Assembly (NCBI RefSeq): GCF_000426645.1
Contig: NZ_AUFT01000018.1
Coordinates: 1 to 64,000 of the forward strand
DNA: 64,000 nucleotides
Direction of reading: 5' to 3'
Source of the DNA: Nakamurella lactea DSM 19367
Lineage (GTDB): Bacteria > Actinomycetota > Actinomycetes > Mycobacteriales > Nakamurellaceae
This document shows positions 7,777 through 16,539 of the stretch, piece after piece. The notes beneath the pieces were generated by a model. The model saw only the letters and a list, made by a program, of their open reading frames with translations, searched no databases and was not told the DNA's origin. The position numbers and the translations under genes are program-made. How positions within the stretch are numbered: position 1 is the stretch's first letter; each line of letters begins with the position of its first letter.

Positions 7777-9045
7777 TCAGCCGATCGTCAGCGGGCCGGA
7801 GTCGCCGTCCGCCGCCGGGCCGTCCGCCGCGGTGTCGGCCGGGCCCCGGCCGGCCCAGCTCCAGGCGTACTTGCCGTCGTCCACCGCGACGCCACCCTCG
7901 CCGAGCTCGAGTGGCCGGAAGGTATCGACCATCACCGCCAGCTCGTCGAAGTAGTCCTTGCCGATGGCACCCTCGACCGCGCCGGTCTGCGGGCCGTGCG
8001 AGTGCCCACCGGGGTGCACGCTGATCGACCCCTTGCCGATGCCGGATCCCCTGCGCGCCTCGTAATCTCCGTCGACATAGAACATGATCTCGTCGGAGTC
8101 GACGTTCGAGTGGTAGTAGGGCACCGGGATCGACAGCGGGTGGTAGTCGACCTTGCGCGGAACAAAGTTGCAGATCACGAAATTGATCCCCTCGAACACC
8201 TGGTGCACCGGCGGCGGCTGATGCACCCGGCCGGTGATCGGCTCGAAGTCGCTGACGTTGAACGTGTACGGGTACAGGCAGCCGTCCCAGCCGACCACGT
8301 CGAACGGATGGTGCGGACTCACCACGATGCTGCCGACGATGCCGCTCGGGCCGTTGCCGCGATGCTTGGTGTAGATCTCGGTGTCGGTGCCGGCGGCCGC
8401 ATCGGGAGCCAGCAGCGGGCCGACCGGGCCGTGCAGATCCCTTTCACAGTACGGCGAATGCTCCAGTAACTGGCCGAACCTGGACAGGTAGCGCTTGGGC
8501 GGACCGATGTGGCAGTTGCCCTCGATGCAGTAGAGCCGCGACAGCTCGGCCGGCACCCATCGGTGCACGGTGGCCCGGGGCAGGATCACATAGTCACCCG
8601 ACCGGTAGGCCAGCGATCCGAAGACCGTCTCCACCACCCCGGAACCCGCTTCCACGAAGACGCACTCGTCACCGATCGCGTTGCGGTACAACGGGCTCGG
8701 CGCGGCGGCGACCACGTAGGAGATCCGGACGTCACCGTTGCCCAGGACCAGCCGGCGGCCGGTCACCGCATCGATCGCCGCGGTGTCGGCGGCGGCGCCG
8801 AACAGGTCGTGCAGCGTGAGGTGGCGCGGTGCCAGCGGATGGTTCGGCGTCGTGGTCAGGTCCGGCAGTTGCCAGTTCCTGGCGTCGACCATCGCCGACG
8901 GGACGCTGCGGTGGTACAGCAGGGACGAGTCCGACGAGAACCCCTCCTCCCCCATCAGCTCCTCGGAGTACAGCGCGCCGTCGGGCGCGCGGAACTGGGT
9001 ATGACGCTTCGGCGGGATCTCGCCGACGCTGCGGTAATGGGCCAT
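7777..9045 (-). CDS. hmgA: Homogentisate 1,2-dioxygenase
   Basis: This 422-residue cytoplasmic enzyme opens the ring of homogentisate to maleylacetoacetate in tyrosine and phenylalanine breakdown. Start ATG 9045 (MAHYRSVGEIPPKRH) has AAGGAG 7 bases upstream; a longer frame to 9093 lacks such a site. Cupin features include GDYVILPRATVHRW, the iron-ligand region with PPVHQVFEG and YYHSNVDSDEIMFYVDGDY, and HPGGHSHGPQ. The C-terminus is extended by an Asp/Ala-rich tail. It diverges from the gene pair ending in fahA, the later pathway step. 4-Hydroxyphenylpyruvate dioxygenase is not in the window. Confidence 0.92.
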   Translation of the reverse strand: MAHYRSVGEIPPKRHTQFRAPDGALYSEELMGEEGFSSDSSLLYHRSVPSAMVDARNWQLPDLTTTPNHPLAPRHLTLHDLFGAAADTAAIDAVTGRRLVLGNGDVRISYVVAAAPSPLYRNAIGDECVFVEAGSGVVETVFGSLAYRSGDYVILPRATVHRWVPAELSRLYCIEGNCHIGPPKRYLSRFGQLLEHSPYCERDLHGPVGPLLAPDAAAGTDTEIYTKHRGNGPSGIVGSIVVSPHHPFDVVGWDGCLYPYTFNVSDFEPITGRVHQPPPVHQVFEGINFVICNFVPRKVDYHPLSIPVPYYHSNVDSDEIMFYVDGDYEARRGSGIGKGSISVHPGGHSHGPQTGAVEGAIGKDYFDELAVMVDTFRPLELGEGGVAVDDGKYAWSWAGRGPADTAADGPAADGDSGPLTIG

Positions 9046-9106
9046 CGGAAACTCCTTCGCCGCGCCGCGGCTGTGCTGAATCCTCTTCGACAACTTTCAC
9101 CGGCGA

Positions 9107-9195
9107 CGTCCGCTCAGCGGACGAATCTGTCGCTCTACAGAGACATTCCGCTAGCATCGGCGCTGTGTCAAGAGACAGCGCCGGGTCAAGAGACC
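9107..9195. promoter_or_regulatory. Divergent control region of the homogentisate genes
   Basis: Several symmetric words lie between hmgA and the plus-strand gene. CGTCCGC-TCA-GCGGACG is a palindrome at 9107-9123. TGTCGCTCTACAGAGACA is an imperfect one at 9128-9145. TGTCAAGAGACA is at 9166-9177, and a near copy, GGTCAAGAGACC, lies 18 bp later at 9184-9195. A TAGCAT box at 9152-9157 ends 8 bases before GTG 9165, so the plus-strand transcript is probably leaderless and the last two sites would cover its first codons. Which regulator binds is unknown. Confidence 0.5.
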
Positions 9196-10100
9196 GCACC
9201 TCAGCCGCGACCGGGTCGTCGCCGAGCGTGGTGCACGGCGGCCTGTTCGCCACGCTGATCGACGACGCTGCGGTCTTCCCACCCGGTTCGGCCGCTCTGC
9301 CCGACGCACTCGACGCCCACCGCCGGCTCCGACAATCCCCCGCCTGCACCTCGATCGGGCCGCTGCTGGTGCAGGCGTCCGCGCTGCCGGCACTGTTGGA
9401 ACTGCTGGAGGATCCGGCCGAACCGATCGCCATCGGCATCATCGGGGCCCCCGGGGACGCGGCCGCCCTGGTCGCTGCCACCCAGCTGGCGATCGGTCGC
9501 GACGGGCTGAGCGTGGTCGGGGTCGAGATCGCCGCCGCCGGACGACCGTTGGACGATCTGCTGACGGACCTCGCGCCGCTGAGTGGAACCACCGGGGAAC
9601 AGCTCGGGGTCGCTCTGGAGATCGAACGCGGGCGTCCCGAGCAACTGGAAGTCGTTGCCACGCTGCGGGATCGGTTACCGCCCGGCCGGCTCCGCGGCAA
9701 GTACCGGACCGGCGGCGTCGAACCCGGGTCGGTGCCGTCCGCCGCCGAACTGGCATCGGTCCTGGTCCATGCGGTCCGACTGAACCTGCCGATCAAACTG
9801 ACCGCCGGCCTGCACCACGCGGTGCGCACGACAACCCAGCACGGCGTGCTGAACGTCCTGCTCGCGGTCGACGCGGCGTTCGACCAGCCGAGCCGCGTGC
9901 CGGACTGGCTCGAACAGGACGACCCCGGGCAGCTCGTCGGTGCCCTCAACGACTGGGACGACATCCAGGTGGCGCGGGCCAGGTCGATCTTCACCTCCTT
10001 CGGCTGCTGCGGTGTGCTCGAGCCGTTGACCGAAGCGGCCCGGCTCGGTGTGATCGGTCGGGTGGCGCATGACCTCACCCTCCCGAAGGAGTGCCGATGA
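9165..10100 (+). CDS. Conserved protein of unknown function coupled to fahA
   Basis: This protein of 311 residues starts at GTG 9165, which follows a TAGCAT box by 8 bases (probable leaderless start); a start in the GTG pair near 9229 is also possible. Conserved-looking motifs are DDAAVFPPG near the start, LRGKYRTGG in the middle, LPIKLTAGLHHAVR and HGVLNVL. The alternation of strands and helices suggests a TIM-barrel-like fold. Its stop overlaps the fahA start (ATGA), and it diverges from hmgA, so a role in homogentisate breakdown is likely. I do not know its reaction. No glutathione-type maleylacetoacetate isomerase is seen nearby, so that gap in the pathway is one candidate role. Confidence 0.75.
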   Translation: MSRDSAGSRDRTSAATGSSPSVVHGGLFATLIDDAAVFPPGSAALPDALDAHRRLRQSPACTSIGPLLVQASALPALLELLEDPAEPIAIGIIGAPGDAAALVAATQLAIGRDGLSVVGVEIAAAGRPLDDLLTDLAPLSGTTGEQLGVALEIERGRPEQLEVVATLRDRLPPGRLRGKYRTGGVEPGSVPSAAELASVLVHAVRLNLPIKLTAGLHHAVRTTTQHGVLNVLLAVDAAFDQPSRVPDWLEQDDPGQLVGALNDWDDIQVARARSIFTSFGCCGVLEPLTEAARLGVIGRVAHDLTLPKECR

Positions 10101-11347
10101 CCGCCCCTCGGCAGCTGGCCGAACCGTCAGACCCGTTGCAGGGCTTCGGCATCGACCATCTTCCCTACGGCATCTTCGCCGATTCCGGCCCCGGTTCCGC
10201 CGACGGCGCCGACGTTCCGCGAGTCGGGGTGCGTTACGGCGACCGGGTTCTGGACACCCCGGCGGCCCTGCCCCGGTGGCGGGAGTTGCTGCTGCAGCCG
10301 ACGCTGAACGCCCTGCTGGCGGCCGGCCCGGACACCTGGGCCGCGGTGCGTGCCGACGTCACCGAGGTGCTGGCGAGCACCGCCCGCACCGAACCGGCGG
10401 GCGCGCAGCCGGATTCGCCACTGCTGCTGCCGCTGTCCCAGGTCACCCTGCGGATGCCGTTCGAGGTCGCCGACTACGTCGACTTCTACGCCAGCGAACA
10501 TCATGCGACCAACCTCGGCCGGCTGTTCCGACCGGATTCGGCGCCGCTGCTGCCGAACTGGAAGCATCTGCCGATCGGCTACCACGGCCGGGCCGGCACC
10601 GTGGTGCCCAGCGGCACGCCGATCCGCCGGCCGCGCGGGCAGTCGAAGGCGCCGGACGCCGATGCGCCGTCGTTCGGACCGTCGCGGCGGCTGGACATCG
10701 AGGCCGAGATCGGCTTCGTGGTGGGCGTCGGATCCGAGCAGGGAACGTCGGTTCCGGCAACGGATCTCGCCGAGCACGTCTTCGGCGTCTGCCTGGTGAA
10801 CGACTGGAGCGCGCGCGACCTGCAGCCCTGGGAACAGCCGCCGCTCGGGCCGTTCCTGGCGAAGTCGTTCGCCACCAGTATCTCTGCCTGGATCACTCCA
10901 CTGGCGGCGCTGGCCGCGGCCCGGGTGCCGGCACCGGCCCGGACCGTCCCGGTGTTGGAGTATCTCGCCGACGGGGGCGACTGGGGGTTGGACATCGCGA
11001 TCGAGGTGGACCTCAACGGCACCGTGGTGTCCCGGCCGCCGTTCGCCGGCATGTACTGGACCGCGGCCCAGATGATGGCGCACCTGACGATCAACGGGGC
11101 GTCGCTGCGCACCGGCGACCTGTTCGCCTCCGGCACGGTGTCGGGGCCGACCCCGGACACCGTCGGCAGCTTCATCGAGTTGAGCCAGGGCGGCCGACAC
11201 CCGATCACCCTGGCCGACGGTGCCACCCGCACCTTTCTGCAGGACGGCGACACGGTGACGCTGACCGCGACCGCCCCGTCGACCGGCGGCGGCACCCTCC
11301 GGCTGGGCGAGGTGACCGGCACCGTACTGCCGAGCGCGTCCCGATAG
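10097..11347 (+). CDS. fahA: Fumarylacetoacetase
   Basis: This 416-residue cytoplasmic hydrolase splits fumarylacetoacetate into fumarate and acetoacetate, the last step of tyrosine breakdown. ATG 10097 overlaps the previous stop and has GAAGGAG 6 bases upstream. The N-terminal SH3-like part is followed by the catalytic FAH domain with DYVDFYASEHHATN (metal and catalytic His), PIGYHGRAGTVVPSG, DIEAEIGFVVG and VCLVNDWSARDLQPWE. QMMAHLTINGASLRTGDLFASGTVSG is also typical. Length is normal. Two-gene operon with 9165-10100. Confidence 0.93.
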   Translation: MTAPRQLAEPSDPLQGFGIDHLPYGIFADSGPGSADGADVPRVGVRYGDRVLDTPAALPRWRELLLQPTLNALLAAGPDTWAAVRADVTEVLASTARTEPAGAQPDSPLLLPLSQVTLRMPFEVADYVDFYASEHHATNLGRLFRPDSAPLLPNWKHLPIGYHGRAGTVVPSGTPIRRPRGQSKAPDADAPSFGPSRRLDIEAEIGFVVGVGSEQGTSVPATDLAEHVFGVCLVNDWSARDLQPWEQPPLGPFLAKSFATSISAWITPLAALAAARVPAPARTVPVLEYLADGGDWGLDIAIEVDLNGTVVSRPPFAGMYWTAAQMMAHLTINGASLRTGDLFASGTVSGPTPDTVGSFIELSQGGRHPITLADGATRTFLQDGDTVTLTATAPSTGGGTLRLGEVTGTVLPSASR

Positions 11348-11399
11348 CGATCGGGCCGGCTCCGCGGCGGCTGCCGACCGGACGGCGTAGATTCGCCCG

Positions 11400-12356
11400 G
11401 TGACCGTTCTCGGATACCAGATTCCCAACTTCAGCTACCCCGACACCGCACCCGCCGACCTGTTCGCCAACATCACCCGACAGGCCGTCGAGGCCGAGAA
11501 CAGCGGCTTCGACACGGTTCTGGTGATGGACCACTTCTACCAACTGCCCGGCATCGGCGAGCCGGACAACGAGATGTTCGAGTGCTACACCCTGCTGTCC
11601 GCCCTGTCCCAGCACACCTCGACGGTCCGACTGTCGTCGCTGGTCACCGGTAACACGTACCGCAACCCGACCTTCCTGGCCAAGACCGTCACCGCGCTGG
11701 ACGTGGTGTCCGGCGGCCGGGCCCAGCTGGGCATCGGCGCCGGCTGGTACGAGTTCGAGCATCAGGCACTCGGCTTCGAGTTCGGCACGTTCACCGACCG
11801 GTTCGAGCGGCTCGAGGAAGCGCTGCAGATCATCCTGCCGATGCTGCGCGGCGAGCGCCCGTCGTTGGACGGCAAGTGGTACCACGTGCACGAGGCGATC
11901 AACTCTCCGGCCCCGCTCGGGAGGATTCCGGTGATGATCGGCGGTGGCGGCGAGAAGAAGACGCTGCGGATGGTCGCGCAGTACGCGGACGAATCGAACA
12001 TCATCTGCGCTGTCGAGGATCTGCCCCGCAAGTTCGACGCATTGGCCGCCCACTGCGACAGGCTCGGCCGGGACCGCTCCGAGATCACCGTTTCGTACCA
12101 GACCAGCGCCTGCATCGCGCCGACCCACGAGCAGGCGGTCAAGGAGTTCGAGGAGTTCGTGGCCCGCAACCCGCGGGCCGCCGGACAGCGGGAGCGGGCG
12201 GTGATCGGCTCGCCGGAGGAGGTCGCCGCGCGGTATGCGGAGCTGCTCGCCACCGGCATCGACGGCGTGACCGTGAACGCCGCCGCCAACTGCCACGTCG
12301 AGGGTCGGGTCGAGTTGCTCGGCCGGACCCTGGCGCCCTTGATCAGCGGCCGCTGA
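11400..12356 (+). CDS. LLM-class F420-dependent oxidoreductase
   Basis: This 318-residue protein has the luciferase-like TIM barrel of F420-dependent oxidoreductases: LGYQIPNFSYP at the start, FDTVLVMDHFYQLP, the typical cofactor-site strand RAQLGIGAGWYEFEH, and IPVMIGGGGEKKTLRMVAQYAD. The substrate cannot be told from sequence. GTG 11400 lies 7 bases after a TAGATT box (11388-11393), so the mRNA is probably leaderless and the gene is transcribed apart from fahA, 52 bases upstream. The tandem repeat follows it directly. Confidence 0.87.
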   Translation: MTVLGYQIPNFSYPDTAPADLFANITRQAVEAENSGFDTVLVMDHFYQLPGIGEPDNEMFECYTLLSALSQHTSTVRLSSLVTGNTYRNPTFLAKTVTALDVVSGGRAQLGIGAGWYEFEHQALGFEFGTFTDRFERLEEALQIILPMLRGERPSLDGKWYHVHEAINSPAPLGRIPVMIGGGGEKKTLRMVAQYADESNIICAVEDLPRKFDALAAHCDRLGRDRSEITVSYQTSACIAPTHEQAVKEFEEFVARNPRAAGQRERAVIGSPEEVAARYAELLATGIDGVTVNAAANCHVEGRVELLGRTLAPLISGR

Positions 12357-12364
12357 ACGGACAC

Positions 12365-12572
12365 AACCCACCGAGTCGGAGCGCTTCTCCCCGCCCCGGC
12401 CCCACCGCCGTCACCGAACCCACCGAGTCGGAGCACTTCTCCCCGCCCCGGCCCCATCGTCGTCACCGAACCCGCCGAGTCGGAGCGCTTCTCCCCGCCC
12501 GGACCCCGCCAGCGCAACCCAACCCGACGAGTCGGAGCGCTTCTCCCCGCCCGGACCCCGCCGACGCAGCCG
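12365..12572. repeat. Four tandem copies of a 52-bp repeat
   Basis: Units start at 12365, 12417, 12469 and 12521, exactly 52 bp apart. Each contains CGAGTCGGAG, then CGCTTCTCCCCGCCC (one unit has CACTTC), followed by a CCCC-rich segment. Units 1-2 and units 3-4 are most alike in their second half, which suggests stepwise duplication. The array fills the gap between two convergent genes. It has no spacers, so it is not CRISPR. The short symmetry GGAG...CTCC in each unit could form a weak hairpin. Confidence 0.9.
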
Positions 12573-12591
12573 AGCGCCGGAGGCACACCGA

Positions 12592-14022
12592 TCAATCCAG
12601 TCCGGGGTGACGGAGCGCGTGCCCGGTGACCGCCTCGAACCCCTTCGCCATGCCCAGCAGCTCCCGCTCGGCGCGGTGCCGGCCGACGAACTGCACGCCG
12701 ACGGGGGTGCCGGCCGCGGTGAAGCCGGCCGGCATCGAGATGGCCGGGTGTCCGGTGACGGTCACCGCACAGACCGCACGCATCCAGCCCAGGTAATCCT
12801 CCTGCCGCTCCCCCGCCACCTGCTCCGGGTACTGGATCTCGGCGTCGAAGGCAGGCAGTGGCGCCACCGGCAGGATCAGTGTGTCGTAGCGATCCAGGAA
12901 CTCGCGCATCCGGTGGAACAGCTCGGTGCGCAGCACCGCGGCCCGACCGACCTGCGGTCCGGTCAGCTCCCGGCCGGCCAGCATGTTCTGATACAGGCTG
13001 GGCCGCACCAGGTCCCGGTGAGAGTCCAGGGTCGCGCCCATCGTCGCTTCGAACTGCCAGGCGCGCAGGGTGCGGAAACACTCGTCGGCGCCGGTGAAAT
13101 CCGGTGACGCCTCCTCGACGATCGCCCCCGCCCGCTCCGCATCCGCAGCGGCCGCCCGCACCAGCGATGCGATCTCCGGATCCACGGTGATCGCGCCGCC
13201 CAGGTCGGTCGAGAACGCGACCCGCTTGCCCGTCAGCCCACCGGCGGGCACCGAGGCGAAGTCAGAGCCCGGCGCCTCCAGCGAGATCGGCGACCGGCCG
13301 TCCGGGCCGGCCATCACGCTCAGCAGCAGGGCGACGTCATCCACGGTCCGGCCCATCGGGCCCTGCACGCTGAAGCCGGCGAACCCGTCGGCGGCCGGGT
13401 ACACCGGCACCCGGCCGGCGCTCGGGCGCAGCCCGATCACGTTGCAGTAGCCGGCCGGCAGCCGCAGCGACCCGCCGAAGTCGTTGCCGTCGGCCAGTGG
13501 ATGCATGCCGGCGGCCAGCGCAGCGGCGGCGCCGCCGGAGGAGCCGCCGGCCGTCACCGACAGGTCGTAGGGGTTGCGGGTGATGCCGAAGACCTCGTTG
13601 AAGGTGTGCCCGCCGGCGACGAACTCGGGCACGTTGGTCTTGCCGAGGGTGATCACCCCGGCCGCCTTCATCCGCTGGATCACCAGGTCGTCGGTGTCCG
13701 GCACGAAGTCCGCTCGCAGCCGCGATCCGAAGGTGGTGCGGATGCCGGCGGTGAGGTGATTGTCCTTGTGCGCCACCGGAAGCCCGTGCAGCGGGCCGGT
13801 GAACTCGCCGCGGGCGGCCGCGTCGTCGGCGGCCGCCGCCTGGGCGATCGCCGCGTCGGCGACCAGGGTGACGACGGCGTTGACCCGCGGGTTGGTCTGC
13901 TCGATCCGCTCCAGGTGCGCGGCCAGCACCGCCCGCGCCGAGATCTCCTTGGCGCGCAGCGCGCGGGCCAGTTCGGTGGCGCTGCGGTAGTACAGCGGCT
14001 CGTCGGACGAAGTTTCGCTCAT
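12592..14022 (-). CDS. Amidase signature family hydrolase
   Basis: This 476-residue enzyme belongs to the Ser-Ser-Lys amidases. The catalytic lysine lies in LPVAHKDNH, the Gly/Ser-rich stretch is TAGGSSGGAAAALAAG, and the nucleophile is in DFGGSLRLPAGYCNVIGLRPS. GMHPLADGNDFG and QGPMGRTVDDVALLL are typical of the family. ATG 14022 is chosen; a start at 14058 would add 12 unlikely residues. No gatB or gatC is nearby, so it is not a clear GatA, and the substrate is unknown. It faces the oxidoreductase gene across the tandem repeat. Confidence 0.87.
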   Translation of the reverse strand: MSETSSDEPLYYRSATELARALRAKEISARAVLAAHLERIEQTNPRVNAVVTLVADAAIAQAAAADDAAARGEFTGPLHGLPVAHKDNHLTAGIRTTFGSRLRADFVPDTDDLVIQRMKAAGVITLGKTNVPEFVAGGHTFNEVFGITRNPYDLSVTAGGSSGGAAAALAAGMHPLADGNDFGGSLRLPAGYCNVIGLRPSAGRVPVYPAADGFAGFSVQGPMGRTVDDVALLLSVMAGPDGRSPISLEAPGSDFASVPAGGLTGKRVAFSTDLGGAITVDPEIASLVRAAAADAERAGAIVEEASPDFTGADECFRTLRAWQFEATMGATLDSHRDLVRPSLYQNMLAGRELTGPQVGRAAVLRTELFHRMREFLDRYDTLILPVAPLPAFDAEIQYPEQVAGERQEDYLGWMRAVCAVTVTGHPAISMPAGFTAAGTPVGVQFVGRHRAERELLGMAKGFEAVTGHALRHPGLD

Positions 14023-14146
14023 CGACCCAGCATTCCTCGTCAGTCCCCGGCGGCCCACGGCAACTGTTCACGAACGCGAGGTCGACGGGCGTCGGGCCGT
14101 GCCGAACCTCCCCGCCACCTGCGCCGGAATGTGCCACGCTGAGCGG

Positions 14147-15400
14147 ATGCGCATGCAATTCACGGCCGGGCCGGATCCGACGGATCTGCTGACCCTGCCG
14201 TGGTCGACGGCGCTGGAGGACTGGCCGCGGGAGAAGCTGGTGAGTCTGCCCCGCGGCATCTCCCGGCACGTGGTCAGGTTCGCCAGAATCGGCGGGCTCG
14301 TCTACGCGATCAAGGAGATCAGCGCCGACCTGGCCGACCGCGAGTTCGAACTGCTGCGGACGTTGGCCCGCACCGGCATCCCGGTGGTCGAGGCGGTGGG
14401 CGTGGTGGCCGGCCGAACCACCCCGGACGGCGAACCGTTGGACGCCGCCCTGGTCACCAAGCACCTGCGGTTCTCGCTGCCCTACCGGGCCCTGTTCTCC
14501 CGGCGACTCGATCCGAACCTGGAGCCGAAACTGCTGGACGCGCTGGCCGAACTGCTGGTCCGGCTACACCTGATCGGGTTCGCCTGGGGCGACTGCTCGC
14601 TGTCCAACACCTTGTTCCGGCGCGACGCCGGCGCGCTGGCCGCCTACCTGGTCGACGCGGAGACCGGCGAGATGCGCGACCAGCTGTCCAAGGGTCAACG
14701 GATGAACGACCTGGACATCGCCGAGACAAACCTTGCCGGTGAACTGCTGGACCTACAGATGTCCGGGCTGCTGCCGGAGTCCGTCGACCCGCTGGAGACC
14801 GCCGTCTCGGTGCTCGACCGCTACGACTCGCTGTGGCGCGAGCTCACCGAGCCGCAGCCGATGCACACCGACGAGTGGTGGCAGATCGAACGAAAGATGC
14901 GGCGGCTCAACAACTTGGGCTACGACGTCGGGCAGATCCAGATCAACGAGGACAACGGCGAGATGGTGCTGGAGACCCAGGTGGTCGAGGCCGGCCATCA
15001 TCGGCGCAAGTTGCTGGAGCTGACCGGGCTCGATGTGCAGGAGAATCAGGCCCGCCGGATCCTCAACGACCTGGAGGCCTACCGCACCCAGGCGGTGATG
15101 CCGGAGACCGACGTCGACGAGTTCACCGTCGCCCGGCACTGGCTGACCGACGTCTTCGAGCCGGTGATCGAGGCGGTGCCGGCCGAGTTGAGCGAACGCC
15201 TGGAACCCGCCGAGATCTTCCACGAGGTGCTCGAGCACCGGTGGTTCCTGTCCGAGGCGGCCGGGCACGAGGTCTCGATGGACTTCGCGACCAAGTCGTA
15301 CATCGAGTCGGTGCTGCCGTTCCGGCCCGAAGAGGCCGCGCTGCTGGACCCGACCCTGATGGGTGTCGGGTCCCTTGACGACGACTCGATCGAGGAATAG
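14147..15400 (+). CDS. DUF4032 protein with kinase-like N-terminal half
   Basis: This 417-residue protein starts at ATG 14147 or 14153. The first half resembles an atypical lipopolysaccharide-kinase-like fold: IGGLVYAIKEI (strand with a lysine), EFELLRTLARTGIPVVEAVGVV, LLVRLHLIGFAWGDCSLSNTLF in place of the catalytic loop, and AYLVDAETGEM in place of the DFG region. The second half (about residues 225-400), with DEWWQIERKMRRLNNLGYDV and HHRRKLLELTGLDVQENQARRILNDL, is the DUF4032 part. Proteins of this layout are common in actinobacteria, but their role is not established. It is monocistronic, divergent from the amidase. Confidence 0.82.
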   Translation: MRMQFTAGPDPTDLLTLPWSTALEDWPREKLVSLPRGISRHVVRFARIGGLVYAIKEISADLADREFELLRTLARTGIPVVEAVGVVAGRTTPDGEPLDAALVTKHLRFSLPYRALFSRRLDPNLEPKLLDALAELLVRLHLIGFAWGDCSLSNTLFRRDAGALAAYLVDAETGEMRDQLSKGQRMNDLDIAETNLAGELLDLQMSGLLPESVDPLETAVSVLDRYDSLWRELTEPQPMHTDEWWQIERKMRRLNNLGYDVGQIQINEDNGEMVLETQVVEAGHHRRKLLELTGLDVQENQARRILNDLEAYRTQAVMPETDVDEFTVARHWLTDVFEPVIEAVPAELSERLEPAEIFHEVLEHRWFLSEAAGHEVSMDFATKSYIESVLPFRPEEAALLDPTLMGVGSLDDDSIEE

Positions 15401-15407
15401 ACCCGCG

Positions 15408-16439
15408 TCAGTGGGTGAGCTCAGCGGCCGGTAACCCGACCGATTCGCGGGCGGCCTGCACCGCCGCCGGCTCCGGTGCATTGCGGTCCCGCTTCGCCCA
15501 GGTCACGCCGATGCCGATCACCAGCCAGCCCAGCAGCACCAGCAGCGGGAAGGCGACCGAGGCGTCCGGGAAGAAGGCCACCCGGCGGAGCAGTTCGCCA
15601 CCGGCACCGGCCGGCAGCAACCGACCAACGGAACCCCAGAAGTCCGGCAGCGCCTGCCACGGTGCGGCGATGCCGGCCAACGGGACCCCGAGCAGCACGA
15701 ACAGCGCCGCACCGATGCCGACCCCGCCCGCGCCGACCAGCGCCGTCAACCCGGACACCACCGAGGCGACGGCGGCGACGGCCAGCGCGATCACCCCGGC
15801 CTCGGCGAGGAAGTGGCCGCCGAGCAACCCCAGCCAGCTGTCCAGCACGAGCGTGAAGAAGATCCCCATCAGCACGGCGGCACCGAGCACCCCGACCAAC
15901 CGCTGCATGCGCCGCCGCACCAGCAGCCCGAAGGCCGCGCCGACCAGCAGCGCCGACAGGGTCAACGGCAGCACGGCGGTGACGAACGCCGAGCCGTGCG
16001 GGTCCCCGGCCGGCGGGGCCACGACGTCCTGTGCGGTGGCCGGCGGCCGACCGGCCGCCAGCGTGGCTGCCAATTGGTCCATCACCTGGGCGGCCAGGGG
16101 TGACGCGGCGCCGGCCTTGAGCACGACGGGACCCTGTGGCCCGATCACGATGGCGCCGAACGCATCCCGGTCGGCCAGCGCGGCCCTGGCCGCCGCCTCG
16201 TCGGCGACCGGGCTGAGGTCCAGCAGGTCCCCGGCGCCGGCCGCCGCCAGTTGTTGGCTCAGCTGCGGCACCGCCGCGGCCGGGGCCACCACCACCGGCA
16301 GGTTCCGCGGCGCGCTACTGCTGGTCGGCCAGGCGAAGGCCACCACGATGACGACGGTGACGGCGCTGAGCAGCACGGACAGCAGGCCGGCCTTGGCCCA
16401 GACGCCGTGCCGGTCGAGTCGGGCAGGTAGGTAGCTCAT
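15408..16439 (-). CDS. Multi-spanning membrane protein, likely ABC-2/YhgE-like exporter
   Basis: This 343-residue protein has one N-terminal membrane helix (about 17-37), an external domain rich in Ala (about 45-150) and five or so helices between 155 and 315 (FVTAVLPLTLSALLVGAAFGLL, FLAEAGVIALAVAAVASVV, IGAALFVLLGVPLAGIAA, FPLLVLLGWLVIGIG). This is the layout of ABC-2/YhgE-type export membrane proteins that work without a fused ATPase. AGGAGG lies 5 bases before ATG 16439. It diverges from a TetR gene across two operator copies, so it is most likely the regulator's target and a stress or drug efflux function is probable. Confidence 0.7.
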   Translation of the reverse strand: MSYLPARLDRHGVWAKAGLLSVLLSAVTVVIVVAFAWPTSSSAPRNLPVVVAPAAAVPQLSQQLAAAGAGDLLDLSPVADEAAARAALADRDAFGAIVIGPQGPVVLKAGAASPLAAQVMDQLAATLAAGRPPATAQDVVAPPAGDPHGSAFVTAVLPLTLSALLVGAAFGLLVRRRMQRLVGVLGAAVLMGIFFTLVLDSWLGLLGGHFLAEAGVIALAVAAVASVVSGLTALVGAGGVGIGAALFVLLGVPLAGIAAPWQALPDFWGSVGRLLPAGAGGELLRRVAFFPDASVAFPLLVLLGWLVIGIGVTWAKRDRNAPEPAAVQAARESVGLPAAELTH

Positions 16440-16454
16440 CGTCGCCTCCTAAAA

Positions 16455-16515
16455 CGAATGATCGTTCGGTTGAGTGTGCCCGCGGCCCTCACCGTTGTCA
16501 AGAACGATCATTCGC
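16455..16515. promoter_or_regulatory. TetR operator pair between divergent genes
   Basis: The 14-bp palindrome CGAATGATCGTTCG at 16455-16468 recurs in inverted orientation at 16501-16514 as AGAACGATCATTCG, with 13 of 14 bases matching. The two centres are 46 bp apart. One copy lies just upstream of the export gene's ribosome site, the other about 14 bp upstream of the TACAGT box (16528-16533) of the regulator. Binding there would repress both genes. Confidence 0.8.
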
Positions 16516-16539
16516 TTTTTCGTCGGCTACAGTCGGGTC

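Noticed and set aside
12365-12572. CRISPR array
   Set aside because: The 52-bp units are directly adjacent with no unique spacers, and there are no cas genes in the window.
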